A DNA stretch of 44,070 bases from an uncultured beta proteobacterium (GCA_903875275.1 CAIQVX010000191.1:1-44070), one strand, 5' to 3'; numbered from the stretch's first letter, positions 19,751-29,554 are shown. Program-made: numbers and translations. Notes: generated by a model from the sequence alone, not told the origin.

Positions 19751-22323
19751 TAGCGATTCTCCAGCACGGCTGACTTGCCGCGCCGGCCATTGGCGGCAAA
19801 AGCGGCCACGCGCACGGTGCCGCGTACTGCGATCGGCCCCTGCACCACCGGACTTTGCAGCGTCGGCTCCGAGCCGTCGGTGCTGTAGCGCAGGGTAAAC
19901 CCCGGCAGCTGGTGATTCGCCAGCACCTCGCCCTGCACCAGCGTCAGCCCGGGTGGCGCGATCCGGTAGTTCACGCCTGGATACTGCGCGTCGAGTCGGG
20001 GCAGGACGCGCTTGCCAAGCTGGTTCACGAACGCTGACCAGTCGGCGTCGTGCAGGACTTTGGCCCGGCTCGCCACGCTTTCGCGCGCCCACGCCGGATC
20101 CGCAGCCCAGGCGCGTTCAGCCAGCGCCAGCATGCGCGGCAGCAGCAGGTAATCCATCAGCGCCTGATCGCGAACGGTCTCGGTGAACAGCGTGCCCTCC
20201 AGCCCCAGCACCCTGGTTTGCCCGTAGTCGGTGAGACCGTCGCGGCCGCTGACGCGTTCCGGGTCGGTCGGCGACTTGCGGATGAAGTCAAACGGGATGA
20301 AATCGAAAACCGTGTCGAGCTCGGTGTAGGCGGCCCAGTTGACGCCCGGCTCATCCGGATTGGGGTTGTACGCCATGTCGAAGTACAGATGGGTCGCCGG
20401 TGCCAGGATGGTGCGGTAACCGGCGTTCGCCATGCGGTAGGCGAGATCCTGCGCATCGTCCAGATCGTTCCAGACATAGAGATTGAATCCACGCTGGGTG
20501 AACAGCGGGTTCGGTATCAGCTTGTCTTCGCCGCGCAGCTTCACTTTGCGCGCACCGAGTTCCTCCCAGCCCGAAGCAAACAGCGCTCGCTTGCGCAGCA
20601 TGCGGTCGACCCGGTCATAGAAATAGTCCCACACCTCGACCGTCGAAGCCAGCTTCTCGCGCTTCATCAGGGACAGCGTGGCCGGAGATTTCTCCCAGGC
20701 ACCGTTGGGCAGTTCATCGCCGCCCACATGCAGGGTGCGCAAAGGTGCTCCCGCCTTGCGGTGCAGGGCCACCACTGCATCGATCACGTGCTCGATGAAA
20801 ACGTAAGTCGACGCCATGCCCGGGTTCATGACATTGTCGGTGTAGAGCTGGGCCGAGCGGTAACGGGACTGGTCATCCAGATCGTTCAGCAGGTAGCGAC
20901 GCGCACCCTGGGGGTCGCTGTTCCTGAGCCGGTGGTAACGGCTCTCCATGGCCTTGACGGCAGCGCGGGCGTGCCCTGGCATTTCAATCTCGGGGATGAC
21001 CTCGATATGACGCTCGGCTGCGTAGCGCAGGATTTCGATGTAATCGGCAGCGCTGTAATGGCCACTGCCATAGGCGTCGGCCGGATCCGGCCCGGAGCCA
21101 TAGGCTGGCTGCAGTTGTTCGCGCGAATCGAGCGTGTGCCCGCGCCGTGCGCCAACCCGGACCAGCTCGGGCAGTCCCGCAATGTCCAGGCGCCAGCCCT
21201 CATCGTCGGTCAGGTGAAAGTGAAACTTGTTGAGCTTGTAGCGCGCCATCAGATCAAGCAGACGCAGCACCGTGGCCTTGGACTGAAAGTTGCGTGCCAC
21301 ATCGAGTTGCACCCCACGGTAGTCAAAGCGCGGAGCGTCGCTGATCTTCATGGCCGCCAGAGTGACGCCCGGGGCCGCCGGGTCTGGCAGGGGCAACAGC
21401 TCGCGCAGGGATTGCAGACCGCGTGCCACGGCGGCGGCGGACTGACCGGTCAGGGTCACGCCACGCAGTGGATCGACCGTGAGTTCATAGGCCTCGGACG
21501 AGGTCTGGCCCGCCAGGGCCGCCACCACCAGCCGCAATGGCGCTTGCCCGGCCCGCGCTGTGCTTGCCGCAAAGTGGGGTTTCAACAGGGATGCCGCCAG
21601 TGCTGCTTCGCGCTGCAGCTCTGGCGCCGCGATGACGGGCGGCAGCGCACGCCAGGTCAGCGCGCCGCTGCTGCGTTCAACCTGGCGCGGCCGCGGGAAG
21701 ACCGGCGCCAGCGACTCTGCCGGCAGGTCGATGATGCTGCCGTTGCGCCTGTAGGTTTCCTCGGTGGTGAGCAGCGCCGGGGTGTCACCCGCACGCTGCG
21801 CCCATTGCTCGGGGCGCGTCAGCGGCTCGATGCGGTAGTCACTGATGGCATGACCGCGCTGCGGGTCGGCGTCGAACACAATGTAAGGACCGGTGGGCGC
21901 CTTGGCTGTCTTGAGCATCACTTCCGGGTGCAGGAAAGTCAGTTGCACGGATTGCTGGGGGCCGAGGCTGGCAGCGGCCTGGGTCGGACGAAAACGGAAC
22001 CAGGTGCCGGGCATCTTCTCCATCAGAAACGGACCACCCACACCGCTGAGTTCAACGCCGGCGACACAGTTGAAGTAAATGGCCCAGCCCTGCGCCGGCA
22101 GCGGCTCACTGCCCCGGTTGGTGAGGGTGAAGGCCGACAGGGAACGGCCATCCGGGCGCTGCTCCGGGAACACGCTGCGCAGCACCTCCCAGCGCAGACT
22201 CAGCGTGGGCGCCGTGGCCGGCGCCGCGGCCTGGCAGACAGCGCACAGGTTGAGCAGCACCACGCCGCACACGGCCGCGAGCGCCTGGCGCCAGCCTTTC
22301 AATGCGGCGAAGACGGTGCTCAC
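19750..22323 (-). CDS. GH20 beta-N-acetylhexosaminidase, secreted
   Basis: Signal peptide; FDYRGVQLDVARNF; KLNKFHFHLTDDEGWRLDI; catalytic D-E in LHVGGDELPNGAWE; N-terminal CHB_HEX-like region. GTG start overlapping the nagE stop. Confidence 0.95.
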   Translation of the reverse strand: MSTVFAALKGWRQALAAVCGVVLLNLCAVCQAAAPATAPTLSLRWEVLRSVFPEQRPDGRSLSAFTLTNRGSEPLPAQGWAIYFNCVAGVELSGVGGPFLMEKMPGTWFRFRPTQAAASLGPQQSVQLTFLHPEVMLKTAKAPTGPYIVFDADPQRGHAISDYRIEPLTRPEQWAQRAGDTPALLTTEETYRRNGSIIDLPAESLAPVFPRPRQVERSSGALTWRALPPVIAAPELQREAALAASLLKPHFAASTARAGQAPLRLVVAALAGQTSSEAYELTVDPLRGVTLTGQSAAAVARGLQSLRELLPLPDPAAPGVTLAAMKISDAPRFDYRGVQLDVARNFQSKATVLRLLDLMARYKLNKFHFHLTDDEGWRLDIAGLPELVRVGARRGHTLDSREQLQPAYGSGPDPADAYGSGHYSAADYIEILRYAAERHIEVIPEIEMPGHARAAVKAMESRYHRLRNSDPQGARRYLLNDLDDQSRYRSAQLYTDNVMNPGMASTYVFIEHVIDAVVALHRKAGAPLRTLHVGGDELPNGAWEKSPATLSLMKREKLASTVEVWDYFYDRVDRMLRKRALFASGWEELGARKVKLRGEDKLIPNPLFTQRGFNLYVWNDLDDAQDLAYRMANAGYRTILAPATHLYFDMAYNPNPDEPGVNWAAYTELDTVFDFIPFDFIRKSPTDPERVSGRDGLTDYGQTRVLGLEGTLFTETVRDQALMDYLLLPRMLALAERAWAADPAWARESVASRAKVLHDADWSAFVNQLGKRVLPRLDAQYPGVNYRIAPPGLTLVQGEVLANHQLPGFTLRYSTDGSEPTLQSPVVQGPIAVRGTVRVAAFAANGRRGKSAVLENR

Positions 22324-24311
22324 AGTGGTGCGAATCGGTACAGGACGGTCTGACCCGCCACCACCGGACCGCTGGCCACGGCACTGAGCGCGCCAAATTC
22401 ATCGGCATTGGTCAGCACCACCGGACTGAGGGTGGAGACCGCGTTGGCGGCCAGATACTCCAGGTCCAGTTCCAGCACCGCTTGCCCGGCCTTGACCATG
22501 CCGCCGGGCTGAATCAGCCGCTTGAAGCCCTGGCCGGCCAGTTTGACGGTGTCAACGCCGATATGGACGATGATCTCGGCACCGCTGTCGGTCACCAGCG
22601 AGAAAGCGTGGTTGGTGCTGAAGATGTTGGCCAGCTTGCCGTCACAGGGCGCAACCACCAGGCGGCCGGTCGGACGAATGGCCAGCCCGTCGCCGACTGC
22701 CTTGCTGGAAAAGGCCGCGTCGGGCACGTCTTCAAGCGCGACCACTTCGCCAGTGACCGGCGCCAGCAGCACGGTCTGCGCTGGCGCGCCTGAAGGCGCT
22801 GGCACGCTGGCCGGACTGGAGACCGTCTGGCCGCCTGGGGCGGCGTTCAGATGCTTGCGCAGGGAATCGGCAATCAGTTCGGCTGTGGGACCGACGATGA
22901 TCTGTACGTTTTCGCGGTTCAGCTTGATCACGCCGCTGGCGCCCAGTGCCTTGGCGGCCCCCGCGTCAACTTGATCGGCATCGCGCACGGTCAGGCGCAA
23001 GCGGGTGATACAGGCGTCCACATTCACGATGTTGGCAGCACCGCCAACCACCTTGACATAGGCCTGCGCCAGTGCCGAAATGCCACCGGCTTGCGCCACG
23101 GACGGTTCCTGCGACGAGGCCGACTCGTCGTCCTCGCGTCCGGGGGTCTTGAGATTGAAGGCGGTGATGGCGGTGCGGAATCCGAAGTAATAGACAAGGA
23201 AGAAGACACCGCCCTGAACAATCAGCATGTACCAGTCCTTGGCCAGGGGATTGCGCGATGACAGAACCATGTCCACCAGACCGGCGCTGAAACCGAAACC
23301 GGCGATCCAGTGCATGGAGGCAGCGATGAAAACCGACACACCGGTCAGCAGGGCGTGCAGCACATACAGCAGCGGCGCCACGAACATGAAGGAGAACTCC
23401 AGCGGCTCGGTGACACCGGTGAAGAAGGAGGCAAAGCCGGCCGCAATCATGATGGAAGCCACGCGTTCCCGGTTGGCCGGTTTGGCCGTATGGTAGATCG
23501 CCAGTGCCGCGCCCGGCAGTCCGAACATCATGATCGGGAAGAAACCGGCCTGGTACATGCCGGTAACGCCCAGCACCGCCTTGCCTTCGGCCAGCGACTT
23601 GGCGGCACCCAGGAAATTGGGAATGTCGTTGATGCCGGCCACGTCAAACCAGAACACCGAATTGAGCGCATGGTGCAGGCCCACCGGTATCAGGAGGCGG
23701 TTGAAGAAGGCATAGATACCGGCACCGCCCGCGCCCAGATCCTTGATGCTCAGGCCAAAGGCAACCAGACCGTTGTAAATCAGGGGCCAGACCGCCATCA
23801 GGACGAAGGCCACCAGAATCATGGCGAACGAGGTGATGATGGGAACCAGCCGGCGCCCGCTGAAGAAGGACAGTGCCTTGTGCAATTCGACCTGGCTGAA
23901 GCGGTTGTAAAGTTCCGCCGCAATGACGCCGGTCAGGATCCCGACAAACTGGTTGTTGATCTTGCTGAAGGCCTTGGGCACCAGCTCTGGCGCAATGCCC
24001 TGGATCTGGGCCACAGCGCCCGGCGACAGCAGGGTCGTCAGGACGTAGTAGCCGACCAGGCCCGCCAGCGCGGCAGCGCCATCGCGGTCTTTGGACATGC
24101 CGTAGGCGACACCCACCGCAAACAGGATGGACATGTTGTCGATGATGGCGGCGCCGGCCTTGATCAGGAAAGCCGCAGCGGCGCTGCCGGAACCCCAGCC
24201 GTTGGGGTCAATCCAGTAGCCTATGCCCATCATGATGGCCGCAGCCGGCAGGGTGGCAACCGGCACCATCAGTGCTCGGCCGATTTTTTGCAGATAACCC
24301 AGAATATTCAC
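22320..24311 (-). CDS. nagE: PTS N-acetylglucosamine transporter EIICBA
   Basis: IIC N-terminus MNILGYLQKIGRALMVPVATLPAAAIMMGIGYWIDPNGWG; IIB DACITRLRLTVRD; IIA PCDGKLANIFSTNHAFSLVTDSGAEIIVHIGVDTVKLAGQGF. GTG start. Confidence 0.93.
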   Translation of the reverse strand: MNILGYLQKIGRALMVPVATLPAAAIMMGIGYWIDPNGWGSGSAAAAFLIKAGAAIIDNMSILFAVGVAYGMSKDRDGAAALAGLVGYYVLTTLLSPGAVAQIQGIAPELVPKAFSKINNQFVGILTGVIAAELYNRFSQVELHKALSFFSGRRLVPIITSFAMILVAFVLMAVWPLIYNGLVAFGLSIKDLGAGGAGIYAFFNRLLIPVGLHHALNSVFWFDVAGINDIPNFLGAAKSLAEGKAVLGVTGMYQAGFFPIMMFGLPGAALAIYHTAKPANRERVASIMIAAGFASFFTGVTEPLEFSFMFVAPLLYVLHALLTGVSVFIAASMHWIAGFGFSAGLVDMVLSSRNPLAKDWYMLIVQGGVFFLVYYFGFRTAITAFNLKTPGREDDESASSQEPSVAQAGGISALAQAYVKVVGGAANIVNVDACITRLRLTVRDADQVDAGAAKALGASGVIKLNRENVQIIVGPTAELIADSLRKHLNAAPGGQTVSSPASVPAPSGAPAQTVLLAPVTGEVVALEDVPDAAFSSKAVGDGLAIRPTGRLVVAPCDGKLANIFSTNHAFSLVTDSGAEIIVHIGVDTVKLAGQGFKRLIQPGGMVKAGQAVLELDLEYLAANAVSTLSPVVLTNADEFGALSAVASGPVVAGQTVLYRFAPL

Positions 24312-24370
24312 AGTGCATCTCCTCTTCGTTATTCAATCAGGATCAATGAGCTTGCCGTCAGTGTGCTGCC

Positions 24371-26413
24371 TCAATTCACAGCCCAGGGTGCCAGGCGCGC
24401 GCGCACCTGCGCCGCGCCGTCCAGCGTCAGAACTTCCCGCGCCAGCGACTGGCACTCGGCCAGCGACAGACGCCGGACCAGGGCTTTGATGGCCGGGACA
24501 GCCGGCACCGGGACCGACAATTCGCTCACGCCCAGGCCGATCAGCACCGGGACCGCCATCGGCTCGGCAGCCAGGCCGCCGCAGACGCCGACCCATTTGC
24601 CGTGCTCGCGCGCGCCATCGCAGGCCAGCGCGATCATTTTCAGAACTGCCGGGTGCAGTGCGTCGGCTTTCGCGGAAAGCCTGGCATGCCCCCGGTCCAT
24701 GGCCAGCGTGTACTGCGTCAGGTCGTTGCTGCCGATCGAGAAGAAGTCGGCCTCGCGCGCCAGATGCGACGCCATCAGGGCCGCCGACGGCACTTCAATC
24801 ATGACGCCCACCGAAACCGGAGCACAGCCGGCAGCCGTCTGCTCCTGCAACAGAATTTCCTTGGCCTCGCGCAGTTCTTCGACAGTGGCAATCATGGGAA
24901 ACATGATGTGCAGACGGGCGTGGCCCGATGCACGCAGGATGGCGCGCAGCTGCGTGCGAAACATCTGCGGCTGCTCCAGGCTGACGCGCACGCCGCGCAA
25001 ACCGAGAAAGGGGTTGTCTTCCCTGGGCAGTACCAGATAAGGCAGGGGCTTGTCGCCGCCGACGTCGAGGGTGCGCACGACCAGCGTGCGCTGTGCGCCC
25101 AGCGCCTGCGCCACGGCCAGGTAGGCACCGGCCTGTTCGTCTTCGTCAGGCGCTGTATCGCGCCCCTCAAACAGGAATTCAGAACGCAGCAGGCCCACGC
25201 CTTCGGCACCGCGTGCCACCGCCTGATGCGCCTCCTGCGCGTTGCGCACGTTGGCGACCACCTCAATACGCTGGCCGTCGCGGGTGCGGGCCGGCGCTGC
25301 GCTTTCGAGTTCCTCCTGCCTGCGGCTGGCGGCCAAGCGCTCCATGCGGCTGCGTGCCAGCGCGATCTCAGCGGCGTCGGGCTTGCCGTTCAGGCGACCC
25401 GCACTGCCATCGAGAACCACCAGCGTGCCGTCTTCGAGCGCCAGCGCGCCGACGTCGATGCCGCAGATGGCGGGAATGCCAAAAGAGCGTGCCAGGATCG
25501 CCACATGGCTGGAGGCACCGCCGGTGCTGGTGCAAAACCCCAGCAGGCGACTGCGGTCCAGCGACAGGGTGTCAGAGGGCGTCAGGTCCTGGGCCACCAG
25601 AATCGAGTCCGGCGCCAGTTCGATTGGTGCCGGCCCACTGCCCTCCAGCACGGCCAGCACACGCTGACCGACATCGCGGATGTCATTGGCGCGCTCGCGC
25701 AGCAAGGCGCTGGGGCCAGCTTCAAAGCGCTCGGCCAGGGCGCCGCAGGCGGCGCGCCAGGCCACACCGGCGCTCTGGCCTTGCACGATGGCCTGGAAAG
25801 CGCCCTGCAGCAGGTCCGGGTCCTGCAGCAACTCCTGATGGGCCTGCAGTATGCCGCCCTGAAGCGCGTCAACGCTTGCGTGCCTGAGCTCGCCAATCTG
25901 GGCTATGGCCTGTTGCAGGGCGAGTTCGAGCCGATCGCGCTCATGTGGCGGTTCACCACTTTCCTGGCGAACCTGGATCGCGGCGCGGCGGTACTGGACG
26001 ATGCGCCCCACAGCCAGCCCCGGGGATGCGCAAACACCGGCAAATGCGTGGTCGGATGGGAGCGCCTCCAGCACGGCAGCGGCCGGTGCCGTGACCTGTA
26101 GCTCCGGCTTTTCGCCACAGCCCTCGGCGAGCAAGGCGGAGAGCGCGGCCACGGCCTCTGACGCATCGGCTCCTTCGGCCCTGACCTGAAACCGGTCGCC
26201 GCGCTGTGTGGCCAGACTCAGGATGGATACCACTGACTTGGCATTGGCTTCATCACTGCCGCGCTGCAGACGGATACTGGATTTGAACTTTTTGGCCAGG
26301 GCGACCAGCATGGCGGCGGGCCTGGCGTGCAGGCCGGTGGCATTGGGCAGGCTGAGCTCGGGGCCCGTCGCTTGCTGCGACGAGGAAACCGGCTGGATCA
26401 TCCCTTCAGGCAT
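24371..26413 (-). CDS. HPr-Enzyme I PTS fusion protein
   Basis: HPr active site LPNATGLHARPAAMLV; EI motifs GGASSHVAILARSFGIPAICG, GVGLLRSEFLFEGRD, FSIGSNDLTQYTLAMDR. No N-terminal IIA domain seen. Confidence 0.93.
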   Translation of the reverse strand: MPEGMIQPVSSSQQATGPELSLPNATGLHARPAAMLVALAKKFKSSIRLQRGSDEANAKSVVSILSLATQRGDRFQVRAEGADASEAVAALSALLAEGCGEKPELQVTAPAAAVLEALPSDHAFAGVCASPGLAVGRIVQYRRAAIQVRQESGEPPHERDRLELALQQAIAQIGELRHASVDALQGGILQAHQELLQDPDLLQGAFQAIVQGQSAGVAWRAACGALAERFEAGPSALLRERANDIRDVGQRVLAVLEGSGPAPIELAPDSILVAQDLTPSDTLSLDRSRLLGFCTSTGGASSHVAILARSFGIPAICGIDVGALALEDGTLVVLDGSAGRLNGKPDAAEIALARSRMERLAASRRQEELESAAPARTRDGQRIEVVANVRNAQEAHQAVARGAEGVGLLRSEFLFEGRDTAPDEDEQAGAYLAVAQALGAQRTLVVRTLDVGGDKPLPYLVLPREDNPFLGLRGVRVSLEQPQMFRTQLRAILRASGHARLHIMFPMIATVEELREAKEILLQEQTAAGCAPVSVGVMIEVPSAALMASHLAREADFFSIGSNDLTQYTLAMDRGHARLSAKADALHPAVLKMIALACDGAREHGKWVGVCGGLAAEPMAVPVLIGLGVSELSVPVPAVPAIKALVRRLSLAECQSLAREVLTLDGAAQVRARLAPWAVN

Positions 26414-26474
26414 GCGCTATTCCAATGACAAGTTTGGCGGGTGGACATGGTAGCAGATAAAAGCCCACTATAGT

Positions 26475-26502
26475 ACCAATAGAGCCCAAAATTAGACCAA
26501 TT
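26475..26502 (-). promoter_or_regulatory. Tandem GntR/NagR-like operator half-sites (ATTGGTCTAATTTT...TATTGGTACTATAG) upstream of the PTS/nag operon
   Basis: ACCAAT (+ strand) at 26475-26480 and 26496-26501, a 21-bp spacing; resembles TGGTCTA half-sites of DasR/NagR-type GntR regulators. Confidence 0.5.
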
Positions 26503-26526
26503 TTCGGCAGCATTGACGGCGCCGCC

Positions 26527-27999
26527 TTAACGGGAGGGTGTCCAGACGAAAGTGGCGACACTCGCACCGGGCATGCTGTGCTCGAAGGTCCGGCCACCCT
26601 GGGACACAGAAAACCGCAGTGTCTGCGCGGCAGAATTCAGAACCAGCAGGGCGATCGAGTTGTCATCCGCGTTCTGGAACGCGACGGTTTCCAGACCGGC
26701 CACACCGGTGCCCGACTGGATTCGACGTGCTCCCGGCCGCACAAAACGACTGGCATGGGCGAGTGCGTAATAGTCAAAGTTGCGCGTCACCTCCCCGGTC
26801 ACGGAGTTGATGGTCACCACGCCCCGGCAGTCCTTGCAACCGCCCAGGTGCGGCCCGTGGTTTTCATCCAGCGCGATATTCCACAGCAACACGCCCTTGG
26901 CCCAGCCCCGGGTGGTGCCAATGATCAGATGGCGCATGAACCAGGGCAGTGTCTCGGGCCAGTAAGGCTTCCAGTCCCCCCCGGAACACTCTGTGAAGTA
27001 GGTCTCTTTTTGCGGATACCTGTCATGCACCAGCGATTGCGCAGCCACATCGCCGGCATAGCAATGCCAGGCCACCCCCGCCACGTAGGGTCGTGCCTTG
27101 TCATCAGCGAGCACATCAAGGGGCGCCTGCGGTTCATCCCAGTTGTGGTCCCAGTCCAGTATCCGGACCGGTCGGGCCCGTGTTGCCAGCAGCGGACCGA
27201 GGTGCTCGCCAATCAGTTTGGCGCGGCTGGCCGAATCCACGCGCATGCCGGGATAGTCAGGCGGTTCAAAATGGGGTTCGTTTTGCAGGGTCAGGGCAAA
27301 CAGGGGAATGCCCTCGGATTCCATGGCGTCAGCAAAACGCGCCAGATAGGCGGAAAACGCGCCGTAGGCCTGCGGCCGCAGGGATCCGGTGATCAGACTG
27401 TCGCTGGTCTTCATCCAGGCTGGCGCACTCCAGGGCGAGGCCATGACCTTCAGGTTCGGGTTGATGGCCAGGGCCGCCTTCACGACCGGCAACACTTCCG
27501 AGCGCATCGGGTCGATGGAGAATTTTTCCAGTGCGTAGTCGCTTTGGCCAGCCGGCATGTCGTCCAGCGAGTAATGGCGCTGCGAGAAGTCGGAAGCACC
27601 AATGGTCAGCCGGGTGAAACTGAGTCCGATCCCGGGTGCCGGCCCGAACAGATCCTGTATCAGGGCCGAGCGCTGCTGGGCATTCATGCGGTTTTGAATC
27701 AGCCAGGCCGAGGCATCGCTGATGTTGGCGCCAAAGCCGACCATCTCCTGAAAACGCTGGCTGGGGTCGACCTCAATGTTGAGCGCCAGAGCTGGCTCAC
27801 TCCTGAACTGAATCCCCGCCACTGGCTGCAACAGCCTGGACTGATCCGTCAAGGTGACCCAGGCCTGAACCGCCACCGCGCCGGCGCCGGCATCCACCGC
27901 CGTGCTCTGGTTGGAAGCAGCCTGGGAGCAGCCCAGTGCCAGGCACGCCAGCACCGACGAGGTCAGGACCGGCCATTTCGAAATCTGCCTCATTGACAA
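26527..27999 (-). CDS. GH30 glycosidase (glucosylceramidase / endo-beta-1,6-glucanase-like), secreted
   Basis: Signal peptide with lipobox-like LACLALGCS; QEMVGFGANISDASAWLIQ; acid/base TLQNEPHFEP; nucleophile TYFTECSGGDW. Confidence 0.92.
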   Translation of the reverse strand: MSMRQISKWPVLTSSVLACLALGCSQAASNQSTAVDAGAGAVAVQAWVTLTDQSRLLQPVAGIQFRSEPALALNIEVDPSQRFQEMVGFGANISDASAWLIQNRMNAQQRSALIQDLFGPAPGIGLSFTRLTIGASDFSQRHYSLDDMPAGQSDYALEKFSIDPMRSEVLPVVKAALAINPNLKVMASPWSAPAWMKTSDSLITGSLRPQAYGAFSAYLARFADAMESEGIPLFALTLQNEPHFEPPDYPGMRVDSASRAKLIGEHLGPLLATRARPVRILDWDHNWDEPQAPLDVLADDKARPYVAGVAWHCYAGDVAAQSLVHDRYPQKETYFTECSGGDWKPYWPETLPWFMRHLIIGTTRGWAKGVLLWNIALDENHGPHLGGCKDCRGVVTINSVTGEVTRNFDYYALAHASRFVRPGARRIQSGTGVAGLETVAFQNADDNSIALLVLNSAAQTLRFSVSQGGRTFEHSMPGASVATFVWTPSR

Positions 28000-28039
28000 A
28001 CGCCTTTCATCTTCAAAGTCAGCCGATCAGCGCCGTGTC

Positions 28040-29554
28040 TTACTGCGGGCTTGACGCCGCACAGTGCTTGGCAATGTACTCGGCATGGGTTGGCATCACA
28101 TCCACGCACTTGCCGATCACGGTCTTGATGTCGCCCAGAAAGCCAGCGATCTCCTCCTGGCTGCGCAGGTCCACCAGCGGGTGATAGCTTTGCGGCCGGA
28201 TGCCCTGGCCGTTCATCACTTGCAGCCAGCTCATCTCACCGAACAACTCGCCGCCTTCCCGATAGACACGCCCATTGCTGCTGTACAGGTCAATCTTGTG
28301 CTGCAGTGTTTCCGGGATGTCGATGTTGCGGCAATGGCGCCAGAAAGCCGAGTCATCGCGCTCGGTGGCCTTGTAGTGCAGGATGATGAAATCCCGGATG
28401 CGCTCGTATTCGTACTGGGTCTGCTTGTTGTACTCCGCAATGTCGGCGGCACAGAAACCCGAATTCGGAAAGAGATCGATGGTGCGCGTGATCGCGGTCT
28501 GGATCAGGTGGATATTGGTCGACTCGATCGGTTCGAAAAAGCCGCTGGACAGCCCGATGGCCACACAGTTCTTGAACCAGGTCTGCTTGCGCCGTCCCGG
28601 CACAAAGGGGATGTAACGTGGCTCAGCCAGCTGCTTGCCGTCGAGATTGGACAGCAGAATTGAGGTCGCTTCGTCCTGACTCATGAAGCGGCTCGAGTAG
28701 ACGTGGCCATTGCCGATCCGGTGCTGCAGCGGAATGCGCCATTGCCAGCCCGCCGAGTGCGCGGTCGAGCGCGTCAGCGGCAGCAGCGGCTCCACCGAAG
28801 CGCAGGGAACGGCAATGGCGCGGTCGCAAGGCAGCCAGTGTGACCAGTCGTCGTAAGGCACCTTGAGCGCCTGGCCGATCAGCAACGCCCGTGTGCCGGA
28901 ACAATCGACAAAGAAATCACCCTCAATCTGTTCCCCGCTTTCCAGCACAACCGCCTTGATGAAGCCATCGGCTTCGCGCAGAACGGTGTTGACGATCTTT
29001 CCCTCGGTTCGCACCACGCCACGGGCCTCGGCATAGCCACGCAGGAACTTGGCGTAGAGGCCGGCATCAAAGTGGAAGGCATTGGCAATGTCGCCCAGGG
29101 GCGAGCCCGGCATCTCGGCAACGCTGCGAACGTACTTGGATTGACGTGGCGCGGCGCTGTTGATGGAGTAGGCCTCCAGATCCGCTGCGGCACCGGCCTG
29201 TCTCATCTTGAGCCAGTAGTGATGGCAGCTGACGGTTCCCAGGTCTTGCCCGATCTTGCCAAAGCCGTGAATGTAGCTGTCGCCGATACGGCCCCAGTTC
29301 ACAAACTCGATGCCCAGCTTGAACGTGCCCTGCGTGCAGCGCAGAAACTCGTCCTCGTCGATTTCAAGACCGTTATTGAACATCTTGATGCCGGGAATGG
29401 TCGCCTCACCCACGCCAATGGTGGAAATCTCGTCCGATTCGACCAGACGGATGCTGTAGTGCGAACCCAGCATCCGGGAAAAGGCAGCGGCCGTCATCCA
29501 GCCGGCGGTGCCGCCGCCCACAATCACAATATTCTTCAGTGGAGCTATCGCCAT
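28040..29554 (-). CDS. Flavin-dependent tryptophan-halogenase-family protein
   Basis: N-terminal FAD motif IVIVGGGTAGWMTAAAFSRML; GTFKLGIEFVNWG (catalytic Lys region); WxWxIP motif GWQWRIPLQHRIGNG. Confidence 0.93.
   Translation of the reverse strand: MAIAPLKNIVIVGGGTAGWMTAAAFSRMLGSHYSIRLVESDEISTIGVGEATIPGIKMFNNGLEIDEDEFLRCTQGTFKLGIEFVNWGRIGDSYIHGFGKIGQDLGTVSCHHYWLKMRQAGAAADLEAYSINSAAPRQSKYVRSVAEMPGSPLGDIANAFHFDAGLYAKFLRGYAEARGVVRTEGKIVNTVLREADGFIKAVVLESGEQIEGDFFVDCSGTRALLIGQALKVPYDDWSHWLPCDRAIAVPCASVEPLLPLTRSTAHSAGWQWRIPLQHRIGNGHVYSSRFMSQDEATSILLSNLDGKQLAEPRYIPFVPGRRKQTWFKNCVAIGLSSGFFEPIESTNIHLIQTAITRTIDLFPNSGFCAADIAEYNKQTQYEYERIRDFIILHYKATERDDSAFWRHCRNIDIPETLQHKIDLYSSNGRVYREGGELFGEMSWLQVMNGQGIRPQSYHPLVDLRSQEEIAGFLGDIKTVIGKCVDVMPTHAEYIAKHCAASSPQ

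Noticed and set aside
19751-20092. N-terminal extension of the GntR regulator ORF to 20092
   Set aside because: Lies within GH20 and lacks similarity; the wHTH domain begins right after the GTG at 19750.
20050-22353. 767-aa + strand ORF antisense to GH20
   Set aside because: Shadow ORF of GC-rich coding DNA; low-complexity Q/R/G/H-rich translation without motifs, while the minus strand encodes a clear GH20.
24602-26101. Long + strand ORFs (23310-25040, 24602-26101) antisense to nagE/HPr-EI
   Set aside because: Mirror reading frames of well-supported PTS genes; no recognisable protein motifs.
26578-27996. 472-aa + strand ORF antisense to GH30
   Set aside because: Shadow ORF; GH30 catalytic motifs are clear on the other strand.
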